Assembly (NCBI RefSeq): GCF_001905595.1
Contig: NZ_LIXI01000003.1
Location: 310,001 to 374,000 of the forward strand
Direction of reading: 5' to 3'
Source of the DNA: Streptomyces sp. CB00316
GTDB lineage: Bacteria > Actinomycetota > Actinomycetes > Streptomycetales > Streptomycetaceae
Length of the DNA stretch: 64,000 bases
Shown: one piece after another, positions 7,065-15,342 of the stretch
How positions within the stretch are numbered: the first letter of the stretch is position 1
Layout of the letters: every line of letters starts with the position of its first letter
The notes under the pieces: generated by a model
The model's database searches: none
Seen by the model: only the letters and a program-made list of their open reading frames with translations
Told to the model about the DNA's origin: nothing
Translations under genes and position numbers: made by a program

Positions 7065-9220
7065 CCACGCCAACGCCGGGCCCCAGGGCGCTGCGCGCCG
7101 TCGGCACCGCCCGCACCCGCGTCGAGGGCCGCGACAAGGTCACCGGCGCCGCGCGCTACGCGGGCGAGATTCCCTTCGCCGACCTGGCCCACGGCTGGCT
7201 GGTGCTCTCCACGACCACGCGCGGACGCATCCGTACGATCGACACCGCCCCGGTCCTCTCCATGCCGGGCGTCCTCGCCGTGCTCCACCACGCCAACGCC
7301 CCACGCCTGAACACCGATTACGTCGGCATGCTCGGCACCCCGCCGGACCCGACCGCCGCCGTCTTCCAGGACGGCGAGGTGCCCTTCGCCGGCTGGCCGG
7401 TCGCGCTGGTCGTCGCCGAGACTCCCGAACAGGCCAGGGAGGCCGCCGAGGCGCTGGAGGTGGCGTACGACGAGGCGCCGCACGCCACCGTGCTGATCGC
7501 CGACGACCCCGCCGCCTACGCTGCCGCAGGTCACATGCCCGCGGAGACGGAGAAGGGCGACCTGGAGGCCGAACTCGCGTGCTCCGCCGTCGTGCTGGAC
7601 GAGGAGTACACAACTCCCGAGGAACAGCACAGCATGATGGAGCCGCACGCGGCGACCGCGATGTGGGACGGCGGCCGGCTGGAGGTCGTCGACTCCAACC
7701 AGGGCGCCGGTTGGGTCCAGTCCGAGCTGGCCGCGATGTTCTCTCTCGACGCGTCCGCGGTGCGGGTGCGATCCGAACACATCGGCGGCGGCTTCGGCAG
7801 CAAGGGCCTCCGCGCCCACCAGGTGTCCGCCGTCATGGCCGCCACTGCCTTGCAGCGGCCTGTACGCGTGGTCATGACGAGGCGCCAGACCTTTTCGCTG
7901 GCCGGTTACCGCAGCCCCACCACCCAGCGGGTCAGACTCGGCGCGGACCCCGACGGCAGGCTCCGCGCCCTGGAGCACCGCTCGCTCAACCAGACCTCGA
8001 CCGTGTACGAGTTCGTGGAGCCGAGCGCGGGCGTCGCCCGGGTGATGTACGACGCCGACGCCCACCGTACGGCCAACCACGTCGTACGGCTCGACGTGCC
8101 GTCCCCGACCTGGATGCGGGCGCCCGGCGAGGCGCCGGGGTCGTTCGCGATCGAGTCGGCCATCGACGAACTCGCCGTACGCGCCGGTATCGACCCGGTC
8201 GATCTCCGCCTGCGCAACGAGCCCGAGGCCGGCCCTGTCTCCGGCCTCCCCTTCAGCACCCACAACCTGGCCGACTGCCTCCGCGAGGGTGCCCGCCGCT
8301 TCGGCTGGTCGGACCGCGACCCGCGTCCCGGCGTCCGCCGCGACGGCCGCTGGCTGCTGGGCACCGGTATGGCGGCAGCCTCCTTCGGCGCCGGAGCCAT
8401 GCCCTCCACGGCCCTGCTCACGGCGGAGGTGGACGGCTCCTACACCGTACGGATCGCCGCCGCCGACATCGGCACCGGCGCCCGTACCGCGCTCACCCTG
8501 ATCGCCGCCGACGCCCTGGAGACCACGCCCGAACGCGTCCGGGTCCGCATCGGCGACAGCGACTTCGGCCCCGCGATGATCGCCGGCGGATCCATGGGGA
8601 CCCGCTCCTGGGCCTGGGCGATCACGGCGGCCGCCGCCGAACTGAGGGAGCGGCTCGCGGCGGCCCCGGACCTCCCGCCGGAGGGGATCACCGTACGCTC
8701 CGACACCACCGAGGCCCTCGGCGCCCTCACACAGAAGGAACGGCACGCCTTCGGCGCCCAGTTCGCGGAGGTCGCCGTGGACACCGCCACCGGCGAGGTC
8801 CGGGTCCGCCGCATGCTGGGCATCTTCGCCGCGGGCCGGATCGTCAACCCGCTGACCGCCCGCAACCAGCTGGTCGGCGGGATGACTTGGGGCATCTCCA
8901 TGGCCCTTCACGAGGAAGCGGTCCGCGACCGGAACACCGGCCGCCACTACGCTCCCGACCTCGCCGGCTACCACGTGGCCACGCACGCCGACATCCCGGA
9001 CATCGAGGCGGACTGGGTGGAGGACCACGACCCTGACGACCCGGTCGGCATCAAGGGCGTCGGGGAGATCGGCATCGTGGGCGCGGCGGCGGCCGTCGCC
9101 AACGCGGTCTGGCACGCCACCGGCGTACGTCACCGGCACCTGCCGATCCGCCCGGGCCGCATCCTCACCACATCGGCATCGGCGCCGTTGTCCGCGGGCG
9201 GGGGAGCGGCGGATGCTTGA
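7061..9220 (+). CDS. paoC: Molybdopterin-binding large subunit, PaoC-like aldehyde oxidoreductase
   Basis: A 719-residue catalytic subunit that would hydroxylate aldehydes to acids at a Mo centre and pass electrons to the FeS and FAD subunits. Seen: the N-terminal GRDKVTGAARYAGE segment, the molybdopterin loop HIGGGFGSKG, RAPGEAPG, and the C-terminal GIKGVGEIGIVG motif with the base Glu at about residue 669. Length and motifs fit PaoC (YagR) of the xanthine oxidase family. No Tat signal is seen on this subunit. The ATG at 7061 overlaps the upstream stop. The partner 2Fe-2S gene is frameshifted, which would leave this subunit without its electron relay. Confidence 0.88.
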   Translation: MTTPTPGPRALRAVGTARTRVEGRDKVTGAARYAGEIPFADLAHGWLVLSTTTRGRIRTIDTAPVLSMPGVLAVLHHANAPRLNTDYVGMLGTPPDPTAAVFQDGEVPFAGWPVALVVAETPEQAREAAEALEVAYDEAPHATVLIADDPAAYAAAGHMPAETEKGDLEAELACSAVVLDEEYTTPEEQHSMMEPHAATAMWDGGRLEVVDSNQGAGWVQSELAAMFSLDASAVRVRSEHIGGGFGSKGLRAHQVSAVMAATALQRPVRVVMTRRQTFSLAGYRSPTTQRVRLGADPDGRLRALEHRSLNQTSTVYEFVEPSAGVARVMYDADAHRTANHVVRLDVPSPTWMRAPGEAPGSFAIESAIDELAVRAGIDPVDLRLRNEPEAGPVSGLPFSTHNLADCLREGARRFGWSDRDPRPGVRRDGRWLLGTGMAAASFGAGAMPSTALLTAEVDGSYTVRIAAADIGTGARTALTLIAADALETTPERVRVRIGDSDFGPAMIAGGSMGTRSWAWAITAAAAELRERLAAAPDLPPEGITVRSDTTEALGALTQKERHAFGAQFAEVAVDTATGEVRVRRMLGIFAAGRIVNPLTARNQLVGGMTWGISMALHEEAVRDRNTGRHYAPDLAGYHVATHADIPDIEADWVEDHDPDDPVGIKGVGEIGIVGAAAAVANAVWHATGVRHRHLPIRPGRILTTSASAPLSAGGGAADA

Positions 9221-10343
9221 CATCGCCGACGCGCTGCACCGCTGGGCGGCCGAGGGCCGGGAGTTCGCGGTCGCCACCGTCGTCTCCGTCGACGGCAGCG
9301 CCCCGCGCGGTCCCGGTGCCGCGCTGGCGGTCGACAGCGAGGGCACGGCCATCGGCTCGGTCTCCGGCGGATGTGTGGAGGGCGCGGTCTACGAACTGTG
9401 CCGACAGGCCCTTCAGGACGGCAGGTCCGTCCGCGAGCGCTTCGGCTACAGCGACGAGGACGCCTTCGCGGTAGGCCTGACCTGTGGCGGGGTCGTCGAC
9501 ATCCTGGTCACACCGGTCCGTGCGGACGCTCGGGAACGGGCGGTACTGGCGGCCGCACTGTCCGCCGCCACCTACGGAGAGGCGGCGGCCCTCGCCCGGG
9601 TGGTACACGGCCCGGCGCAGCTGCTCGGGCGGGCCCTGCTGGTCCGCCCCGACGGCAGCCACGAGGGCGGGCTCGGCGGCCCCGACGACCTGGACCGTAC
9701 GGCAGCGGCCGAGGCCCGGGCGCTCCTGCACGCCGGCCGGACCGGCACCGTCACCCTCTCCGAGGACGGCTCGCACTGCCCCGGCGGGCTCATCCTGCTC
9801 GTCGAGTGCAGCGTGGAGCCGCCCCGCATGATCGTGTTCGGGGCAGTCGACTTCGCCGCGGCCCTGGTGCGGGTCGGCAAGTTCCTGGGCCACCACGTCA
9901 CGGTGTGCGACGCCCGGCCGGTCTTCGCCACCCGGGCCCGCTTCCCCGAGGCGGACGAGGTCGTCGTCGACTGGCCGCACCGCTATCTGCGCGAGACCCG
10001 GACCGACAGGCGCACGGTGCTGTGCGTCCTCACCCACGAAGCCCGGTTCGACGTACCGCTGCTCACGGAGGCGCTGCGGAGGCCCGTCGCGTTCATCGGC
10101 GCGATGGGGTCGCGCCGGACCCACGAGGACCGGCTGCGGCGGCTGCGCGAGGCGGGGCTGGACGAGGGCGAGCTGGCGCGCCTGCGGTCACCCGTCGGCC
10201 TGGACCTCGGGGCCCGTACGCCCGAGGAGACGGCCCTGTCCATCGCCGCGGAGATCGTCGCGGCCCGGCGCGGCGGGACGGGCCTGCCGCTGACCGGCGG
10301 GGCGGAGCCCATCCACCGGGACCTGGCGCGGGCGGCGGCCTGA
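9213..10343 (+). CDS. XdhC/CoxI-family molybdenum cofactor maturation protein
   Basis: A 376-residue protein with the XdhC/CoxI N-terminal domain (ATVVSVDGSAPRGPG, SGGCVEG) and the C-terminal Rossmann XdhC domain (FGAVDFAAAL, FIGAMGSRRTH). Family members bind molybdenum cofactor, help its sulfuration and insert it into the large subunit; E. coli PaoD does this for PaoABC. The gene overlaps paoC by 8 nt and has a GGGGAG ribosome site inside paoC, so it is the dedicated maturation factor. Cys41-type residues near SGGCVEG and LTCGG are present. Confidence 0.88.
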   Translation: MLDIADALHRWAAEGREFAVATVVSVDGSAPRGPGAALAVDSEGTAIGSVSGGCVEGAVYELCRQALQDGRSVRERFGYSDEDAFAVGLTCGGVVDILVTPVRADARERAVLAAALSAATYGEAAALARVVHGPAQLLGRALLVRPDGSHEGGLGGPDDLDRTAAAEARALLHAGRTGTVTLSEDGSHCPGGLILLVECSVEPPRMIVFGAVDFAAALVRVGKFLGHHVTVCDARPVFATRARFPEADEVVVDWPHRYLRETRTDRRTVLCVLTHEARFDVPLLTEALRRPVAFIGAMGSRRTHEDRLRRLREAGLDEGELARLRSPVGLDLGARTPEETALSIAAEIVAARRGGTGLPLTGGAEPIHRDLARAAA

Positions 10344-10365
10344 GGGCTACCCGGGCCGGTCGGTC

Positions 10366-10638
10366 TCAGCGCAGGCGCCGAATGCGGACCGGCCCGTGCG
10401 CCTCGTCCGGATCGATGGGCCGGCCACCCTGGGTGATCTCCACCTCGCCGGCCGCCACGAGCCGCCCCGCTGCCCGGCGGGCCGGCTCCATGAGTGCGCG
10501 CCAGCCGTCGTCGTCCCCGTCGTAGACCGCTCGCGCGGCGTCGGACGGGCAAATCGTCGCGGTGGGCGCGCGTCCGTTCAGCAATTCCAGGATGGCGTGT
10601 TCGAGCCGCTGTTCGTTCTGCTGCCCGGTTTCGGTCAT
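10366..10638 (-). CDS. DUF3253 small protein
   Basis: A 90-residue protein matching the DUF3253 pattern: an N-terminal helix (LEHAILELLNGR), ICPSDAARAV, WRALMEPARRAAGRLVAAGEVEITQGGRPID and a short basic end. It looks like a small winged-helix fold, but no function is established. It converges on the XdhC gene, 22 nt away. The ATG at 10638 was chosen because upstream sequence in frame has no family similarity. Confidence 0.75.
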   Translation of the reverse strand: MTETGQQNEQRLEHAILELLNGRAPTATICPSDAARAVYDGDDDGWRALMEPARRAAGRLVAAGEVEITQGGRPIDPDEAHGPVRIRRLR

Positions 10639-10937
10639 GCGGTGATTGTCCCATTCGCTGAGAAACGTCGCGCGCGGAGCGCCCGGGCAGTCTCCGCAAG
10701 GCACGGGTACCGCTCCGTACCCCATCTCCGCCGAGACCGAGCGGCGGTGCGTGCGCATGCTCGCCGACCTCTTCCACGCGCCGGGTGCAACGCCGGGGTG
10801 ACGGACACCGGGCTCGGCCGATTGCCGCGGATCCGACCACCGTTACGGGAACGGTCCTCACGACCGCCCGGCACGCTGTTCACCCGCCTGGTTCGCCCGG
10901 GTCGCGGGCCGTGCACCGCCTCGGTTTGCTGGTGGCC
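10639..10937. other. Intergenic stretch, nothing recognised
   Basis: No gene-like frame, repeat or operator was recognised. It holds the divergent promoters of the DUF3253 gene and of the membrane protein gene at 10938. Confidence 0.5.
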
Positions 10938-12269
10938 ATGGGCGACGGCGGACGGCTCCCGGCCGAGAGGCGCAGCGAGCTGGACGAACTGCGCCGGCGG
11001 GTGAACGTCCTGGAGGGCGCGGGACCGTCGGGGCCCCCGAGAGGTCGTCTGCTCCGCTCGTTCGCTTCGGTCCTGCTCGTCCTTTTCGCCGCACTGCTGG
11101 CGATGCTGTCCGTCGTCGCCGTGTGGGCGAACAGCGTCGTGCAGGACACGGACCGCTACGTCGCCACCGTCGGACCGCTGGCGAGCGATCCCGATGTGCA
11201 GGGGGCGGTCACCGACCGCGTCACCGACGTCGTACTGGCGCATGTCGACGTGGACGCGCTCGTCAAGCAACTGACGGACGCCGCCGCGGAGCAGGGCGTC
11301 CCACCGCGGTTGGCCGCACTGCTCGGCGATCTGGACGGTCCGATCTCGGACGGTCTCGAACGGTTGGTCAGGAACGCGGTGGAGCAGGCGGTCACCAGCG
11401 GTGCCTTCGAAGCGGTCTGGGTGGACGCCAACCGCAGGGCCCATTGGGCGATGGACAAGGCCCTGACGGGGCGATCCGACACCGCGGTCGAGCTGAAGGA
11501 CGATGAGGTGGTCATCGACCTCGGCCCGGTTGTCGCCCAGGTGAAAGACCGGCTGGTCGAGGCCGGTTTCTCGCCCGCCGCGAAGATCCCGACCGTACAC
11601 ACGGACTTCGTGGTGTTCGCGTCGGAGGACGTCGGCAAGGTCAGGACGTCCATGAGAGTGCTGCAGATCCTCGGCGGCTGGCTGCCCGTCATCACGCTGC
11701 TGATTGCGGCGGCCGGAGTGTACTCGGCGTTCCACCGGCGGTACGCGGTCGTCGGGGCCGGGCTGGCCGTCTTCGCCGCCATGGTCGTTCTCGGAATCGG
11801 TCTCACCGTCGCCCGCGACGTCTATCTGGACCACCTGCCTCCCGGGGCGTCCCAGGCCGCGGCGGGAACCGTGTACGACGCCCTGGTGAAGTTCCTGCGA
11901 GCCGGTGTGCGGGCGCTCGCGGCGACCGCCCTCTTCACTGCCGCCGGTGCCTTCCTCTGCGGCTCGTCCCGCATCGCCGTCCTCACGCGCACCGCCTGCC
12001 GGAGGGGCATCGGCGCCTTGCGCGACGTGGCGACATCGGCAGGACTCCGCCTCGGAGCGGTGGGTCAATTCGTGCATCGTTTCAAGCGCTGGATCGGGGC
12101 GGTCATCCTGTTGATCGCCGCCGTGGTCCTGTTCACCTGGAGCTACCCGACGACGGCGGTCGTGGTGTGGACGCTGGTGATCGTCTTGGTGGGCCTGGCG
12201 ATCCGCGAATTCCTGGACGACGGTCCCGCACCGCCCGCCGGCTCCCGGACCCGTTCCGTCACCCACTGA
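10938..12269 (+). CDS. Multi-pass membrane protein with a large extracytoplasmic loop
   Basis: A 443-residue protein. A short cytosolic N-terminus with a coiled-coil-like ELDELRRRVNVLEG precedes a first membrane helix (about residues 35-60), followed by about 170 residues of predicted extracytoplasmic domain rich in Asp/Val (YVATVGPLASDPDVQGAVTD...). There are then at least four more membrane helices and a short acidic end. This matches a common actinobacterial family of unknown function. No catalytic motif is seen. The ATG at 10938 puts the coil at the N-terminus; the frame is open further upstream, so a longer form starting at 10785 cannot be excluded. Confidence 0.7.
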   Translation: MGDGGRLPAERRSELDELRRRVNVLEGAGPSGPPRGRLLRSFASVLLVLFAALLAMLSVVAVWANSVVQDTDRYVATVGPLASDPDVQGAVTDRVTDVVLAHVDVDALVKQLTDAAAEQGVPPRLAALLGDLDGPISDGLERLVRNAVEQAVTSGAFEAVWVDANRRAHWAMDKALTGRSDTAVELKDDEVVIDLGPVVAQVKDRLVEAGFSPAAKIPTVHTDFVVFASEDVGKVRTSMRVLQILGGWLPVITLLIAAAGVYSAFHRRYAVVGAGLAVFAAMVVLGIGLTVARDVYLDHLPPGASQAAAGTVYDALVKFLRAGVRALAATALFTAAGAFLCGSSRIAVLTRTACRRGIGALRDVATSAGLRLGAVGQFVHRFKRWIGAVILLIAAVVLFTWSYPTTAVVVWTLVIVLVGLAIREFLDDGPAPPAGSRTRSVTH

Positions 12270-12342
12270 CTCCCGAGTTCGTACCTGCCGAGGTGGGGAC
12301 CTCGACGGGCCTTGCCGCGGACCCCTCCACCCTCACGCACCC

Positions 12343-12965
12343 CTATTCCGGGCCCTTCTGCGCCGCCTGCGCCTTCCCGGGCGGGCGGCGGGTTTTCAGG
12401 CGCGGTCCGGCGGGGAGCAGTTCGGCGGTGGCGAAGGAGGTCACCGCCGCCAGGACCACCACCGGAATCGTCTCGGAGTTGCCGAGCCCCCGGCGTCCAG
12501 GCGTGGGGGAGCGGTGGGGAAGCTGACGGAGAGGCTGCCGGTTTCCAGGCCGGTCCAGCGCCCGAAGCCGGTGAACACCACGGCTCCGACGCCGCTGGAC
12601 AGCAGGGCGGGGAGCATGACGACGAACAGCCGCGGTCCGCCCACGCCCGCCATTTCGATCAGGAGGACGGCGGCAATGAGTGGGTTGCCGAAGATGGCGG
12701 CGATGACTGCCGCCGCACCGGCCGCGCCCAGCAGCGCGGTGCTCTGCGGGGTGGCCGGGGCGCGGACGAAGTGCCGGAAGAGCAGGGCCAGGCCGCCGCC
12801 CAGTGCGATCAGGGGCGCCTCGGGGCCGAGGACGGCGCCGAGCGGCAGGCTCGCGACCGCGGCGACGGGGGTCTCCCTCTTCGCGCGCGTACAGGAAGTA
12901 GGTGGCCGAGAACAGCAGCAGGAACAGCGGAACCGCGGTGCTCAGGGCCTCGACGGCACGGAGCC
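12343..12965 (-). pseudogene. Broken ClC-type chloride channel gene
   Basis: Translating the minus strand in shifting frames gives ClC pieces in order: LFLLLFSATYFLYA, then AVLGPEAPLIALGGGLA (the conserved GPEAP anion-pathway motif), AVIAAIFGNPLIAAVLLIEM, LLSSGVGAVVFTGFGRWTG and a tail ending at a TAG at 12343. At least two frameshifts and an internal deletion separate them, and the N-terminal part is missing. The upstream end abuts an IS110-type remnant, so an insertion followed by decay is likely. Confidence 0.7.
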
Positions 12966-13431
12966 GCGGGCTCGGCAGCGGTCGTAGCAGGTGCGGGAGA
13001 CGGGGTCGTGGAGGGCTGCGAACGCGGAGCGGAACATCGCTCGTTTCCGTTGACGGTTGCCGCCTGTGGGTGCGTGCTCGCCGTGGATCGACGTGCCGGA
13101 CTGCCGGGTTGCCGGGGCGGGGCGGGCGTAGGAGTCCAGGTGGGCGGCGGTGGGAAGGCTGCTGCCGTCGCCGACGGCGGGCGGCGTCCGCAACGACCAC
13201 GGCGTCCTTCGCGTCGGTCTTGGCCTCGCCGGGGTAGGGGTCGGCGATCCGGCGCATCGCCAGTCCCGGGCACGTAGGCGACCTGGCAGCCGGCGTCCCG
13301 GGCCACGGTCAGCGGGAGGGCGCCGATGAAGGCGGGCTGGTCCACACCCACCAGGTGCCGAACGTGGCCGTGAGCTTGTCGAAGACAGCCCGCAGCTTCG
13401 TTTCGCTGTTCGGCAGCTGCTTGTCGAACAC
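12966..13431 (-). mobile_element. IS110-family transposase remnant
   Basis: Fragments of one IS110-type transposase lie in order on the minus strand: VFDKQLPNSETKLRAVFDKL, then DQPAFIGALPLTVARDAGCQ, then RRIADPYPGEAKTDAKDAVV (the DAKDA region of the DEDD domain), then, after a deletion, GTSIHGEHAPTGGNRQRKRA and AFAALHDPVSRTCYDRCRA from the C-terminal transposase domain. Several frameshifts make it inactive. No terminal repeats were seen, as is usual for IS110. It sits between two broken genes. Confidence 0.75.
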
Positions 13432-13641
13432 CCCAGACCGAGGATGAGAAGGGGAGACGAGGGACTGGACGCCCATGGCTGCCTTGGTCCAGGAGGCCAG
13501 GGGCATCACGTCGGTGGGGCTGAAGGCGGTGGCGTCGGTGAACGCGAGGTAGAGGTAGTCGATGTAGCGGGGGTGCCCATCGGCGCTCGCCATCTCGGGG
13601 TTGAGCTGCTGAGGGAAGGCGAGCGCGAGGGTGCGGGGAGG
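13432..13641 (-). pseudogene. C-terminal fragment of a membrane protein
   Basis: The fragment reads PQQLNPEMASADGHPRYIDY then LYLAFTDATAFSPTDVMPLA and ends MGVQSLVS at the IS110 junction. This matches the last part of a streptomycete small membrane protein (DUF1345-like, or two-helix ion-channel-like) with the YLYLAFT-ATAFSPTDVMPL motif. Only the C-terminal region remains and its own stop is lost at the IS110 junction. Confidence 0.5.
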
Positions 13642-13700
13642 GCTCTACGCACCGCTCGGCCATGCCGGCACGGCCGTCGCGGTTGCGTGTGCCGGGCTCC

Positions 13701-14435
13701 TCAGAGCGTCTGCCAGATCCGCGTCAGTGACGACGTGGTGAGGACCTGGTCCGGGCGCCCCTGTCCGGCGAGGCGGCCGTCCCGGAGCAGGAGGCAGGCG
13801 TCCGCCGCGCGGGCCACCTCGAGGTCGTGGGTGGCCTGGACGATCGTCACCCCGTCGGCGACGAGCGCCGTCAGCAGTGCCCCGATCCGGCCCCTCGCCT
13901 CCGGGTCCAGTCCGGTGGTCGGCTCGTCGAGGAGCAGTAGGTCCGACTCCTGAGCCAGACCCTGGGCGATGAGCGCGCGTTGCCGCTGCCCGCCCGAGAG
14001 CTCGCCCAGTTGGCGTGAGGCGAGGTCGCCGATGCCGAGCCGGTCGAGCATCGCGTCCACGGCCGCGTGGTCCCGTGCGGTCAGCCGCCGCCACGGACCA
14101 CGCTCGCCCCAGCGTCCCATCTCCACGGTCTGCCGAACGGTGAGCGGAAGAGTGTCGCCGACCGCTCCGCGCTGCGGTACGAAGGCTGGCGGCCGGTCAC
14201 CGGAGCGCAGGAGATCGCCGGATGTCGGCTTGATCACACCGGCGAGTACGCCGAGCAGGGTCGACTTGCCGCTGCCGTTCGGGCCGACGAGTGCCGTCGT
14301 TGTCAACTCTGCTATTTCTCCGCTGACTTGATGAAGTACTGGTCGCCCTGGATAGCCGGCACACAGCTCCGAGAAGCGGAGGGAGGTGTTCCGTTTGACG
14401 GGTGGCGCGGGTGAGGGGTGCAGTGTGTTGAACAT
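13701..14435 (-). CDS. aztA: Zinc ABC transporter ATPase AztA
   Basis: A 244-residue ATPase that drives zinc import with AztB and the binding protein AztC. Walker A GPNGSGKST, signature LSGGQRQR, Walker B LLLLDEP and H-loop ATHD are all present. It is divergent from aztB. The frame opens at an ATG at 14444, but a TACAAT -10-like hexamer at 14448-14443 (minus) would place the transcript start at about 14435, on the next ATG; I therefore favour 14435 and a leaderless mRNA. A Zur-like box (14429-14443) covers this start, so zinc-bound Zur should block transcription. Confidence 0.88.
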   Translation of the reverse strand: MFNTLHPSPAPPVKRNTSLRFSELCAGYPGRPVLHQVSGEIAELTTTALVGPNGSGKSTLLGVLAGVIKPTSGDLLRSGDRPPAFVPQRGAVGDTLPLTVRQTVEMGRWGERGPWRRLTARDHAAVDAMLDRLGIGDLASRQLGELSGGQRQRALIAQGLAQESDLLLLDEPTTGLDPEARGRIGALLTALVADGVTIVQATHDLEVARAADACLLLRDGRLAGQGRPDQVLTTSSLTRIWQTL

Positions 14436-14443
14436 GATTTTCA
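14429..14443. promoter_or_regulatory. Zur box between aztA and aztB
   Basis: TGAACATGATTTTCA is a 7-1-7 inverted repeat that matches the actinobacterial Zur consensus TGAAAATNATTTTCA at 13 of 14 defined positions. It covers the aztA start and lies 16 nt upstream of the aztB ATG, so one site can control both directions. Confidence 0.85.
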
Positions 14444-14459
14444 TTGTAGTGTCCGAGGC

Positions 14460-15323
14460 ATGGAATGGTTGACGGTCCCGTTCGAGGTGACCTTCGTGCA
14501 GCGGGCCCTGTGGGGCGGGATGCTGGTATCCGCTATCTGTGCGCTGGCGGGCACCTGGGTGGTGCTGAGGGGGATGGCCTTCCTCGGTGACGCCATGTCC
14601 CACGGGCTGCTGCCGGGGGTCGCGGTCGCCGCGCTCCTCGGGGGCAATCTGATGGTGGGCGCGGTGGTCAGCGCCGCCGTCATGACGGCAGGCGTCACCG
14701 CGCTGGGCCGTACGCCGAGGCTGTCGCAGGACACCGGCATCGGGCTGCTGTTCGTCGGCATGCTCTCGCTCGGCGTGATCATCGTGTCGCGCTCGCAGTC
14801 CTTCGCGGTCGACCTGACCGGATTCCTCTTCGGGGACGTCCTCGCGGTCAGGCAACAGGATCTCCTCGTGCTCGCGGCGGCGTTGCTCGCGGCGCTGGCA
14901 GTGTCGTTCCTCGGTCACCGTGCCTTCCTGGCCCTTGCGTTCGACTCGCGCAAGGCCCACACCCTGGGGCTGCGGCCGCGCCTGGCCCACGCTGTGCTCC
15001 TCGGCCTGCTCGGCCTGGCGATCGTCGCCTCGTTCCACATCGTGGGAACACTGCTCGTCCTCGGACTGCTCATCGCGCCGCCGGCGGCCGCTCTGCCCTG
15101 GGCTCGCTCCGTGCGCGGGGTCATGGTGCTCGCCGCCCTGCTCGGCACCCTGGCCACGTTCGGCGGCCTGCTGCTGTCCTGGCATCTGAGCACCGCAGCC
15201 GGCGCGACTGTCGCGGCCCTCGCGGTGGGTCTGTTCTTCCTCTCCCACGTGCTGTCCGGCCTGCGTGAACGCCGTAAGCGCCAGGTTCACTCCCCGGCGG
15301 CACCCCTGCTCGAAGCCAACTGA
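14460..15323 (+). CDS. aztB: Zinc ABC transporter permease AztB
   Basis: A 287-residue ZnuB-type permease with about eight hydrophobic segments (AGTWVVLRGMAFLGDAMSHG near the N-terminus; IVGTLLVLGLLIAPPAAA near residue 200). It forms the membrane channel for zinc with AztA. The ATG at 14460 fits the family N-terminus (MEWLTVPFE). Only 24 nt separate it from the aztA start, too little for a normal leader, so translation is probably leaderless. The genes for AztD-like, AztC and AztD proteins follow on the same strand. Confidence 0.9.
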   Translation: MEWLTVPFEVTFVQRALWGGMLVSAICALAGTWVVLRGMAFLGDAMSHGLLPGVAVAALLGGNLMVGAVVSAAVMTAGVTALGRTPRLSQDTGIGLLFVGMLSLGVIIVSRSQSFAVDLTGFLFGDVLAVRQQDLLVLAAALLAALAVSFLGHRAFLALAFDSRKAHTLGLRPRLAHAVLLGLLGLAIVASFHIVGTLLVLGLLIAPPAAALPWARSVRGVMVLAALLGTLATFGGLLLSWHLSTAAGATVAALAVGLFFLSHVLSGLRERRKRQVHSPAAPLLEAN

Positions 15324-15342
15324 AAGAAGCCAGGCGATCAAC

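Noticed and set aside
6072..9220. Xanthine dehydrogenase as the function of the molybdenum operon.
   Set aside because: The FAD subunit has the extra Cys-rich insertion of PaoB, and no purine-pathway genes are near.
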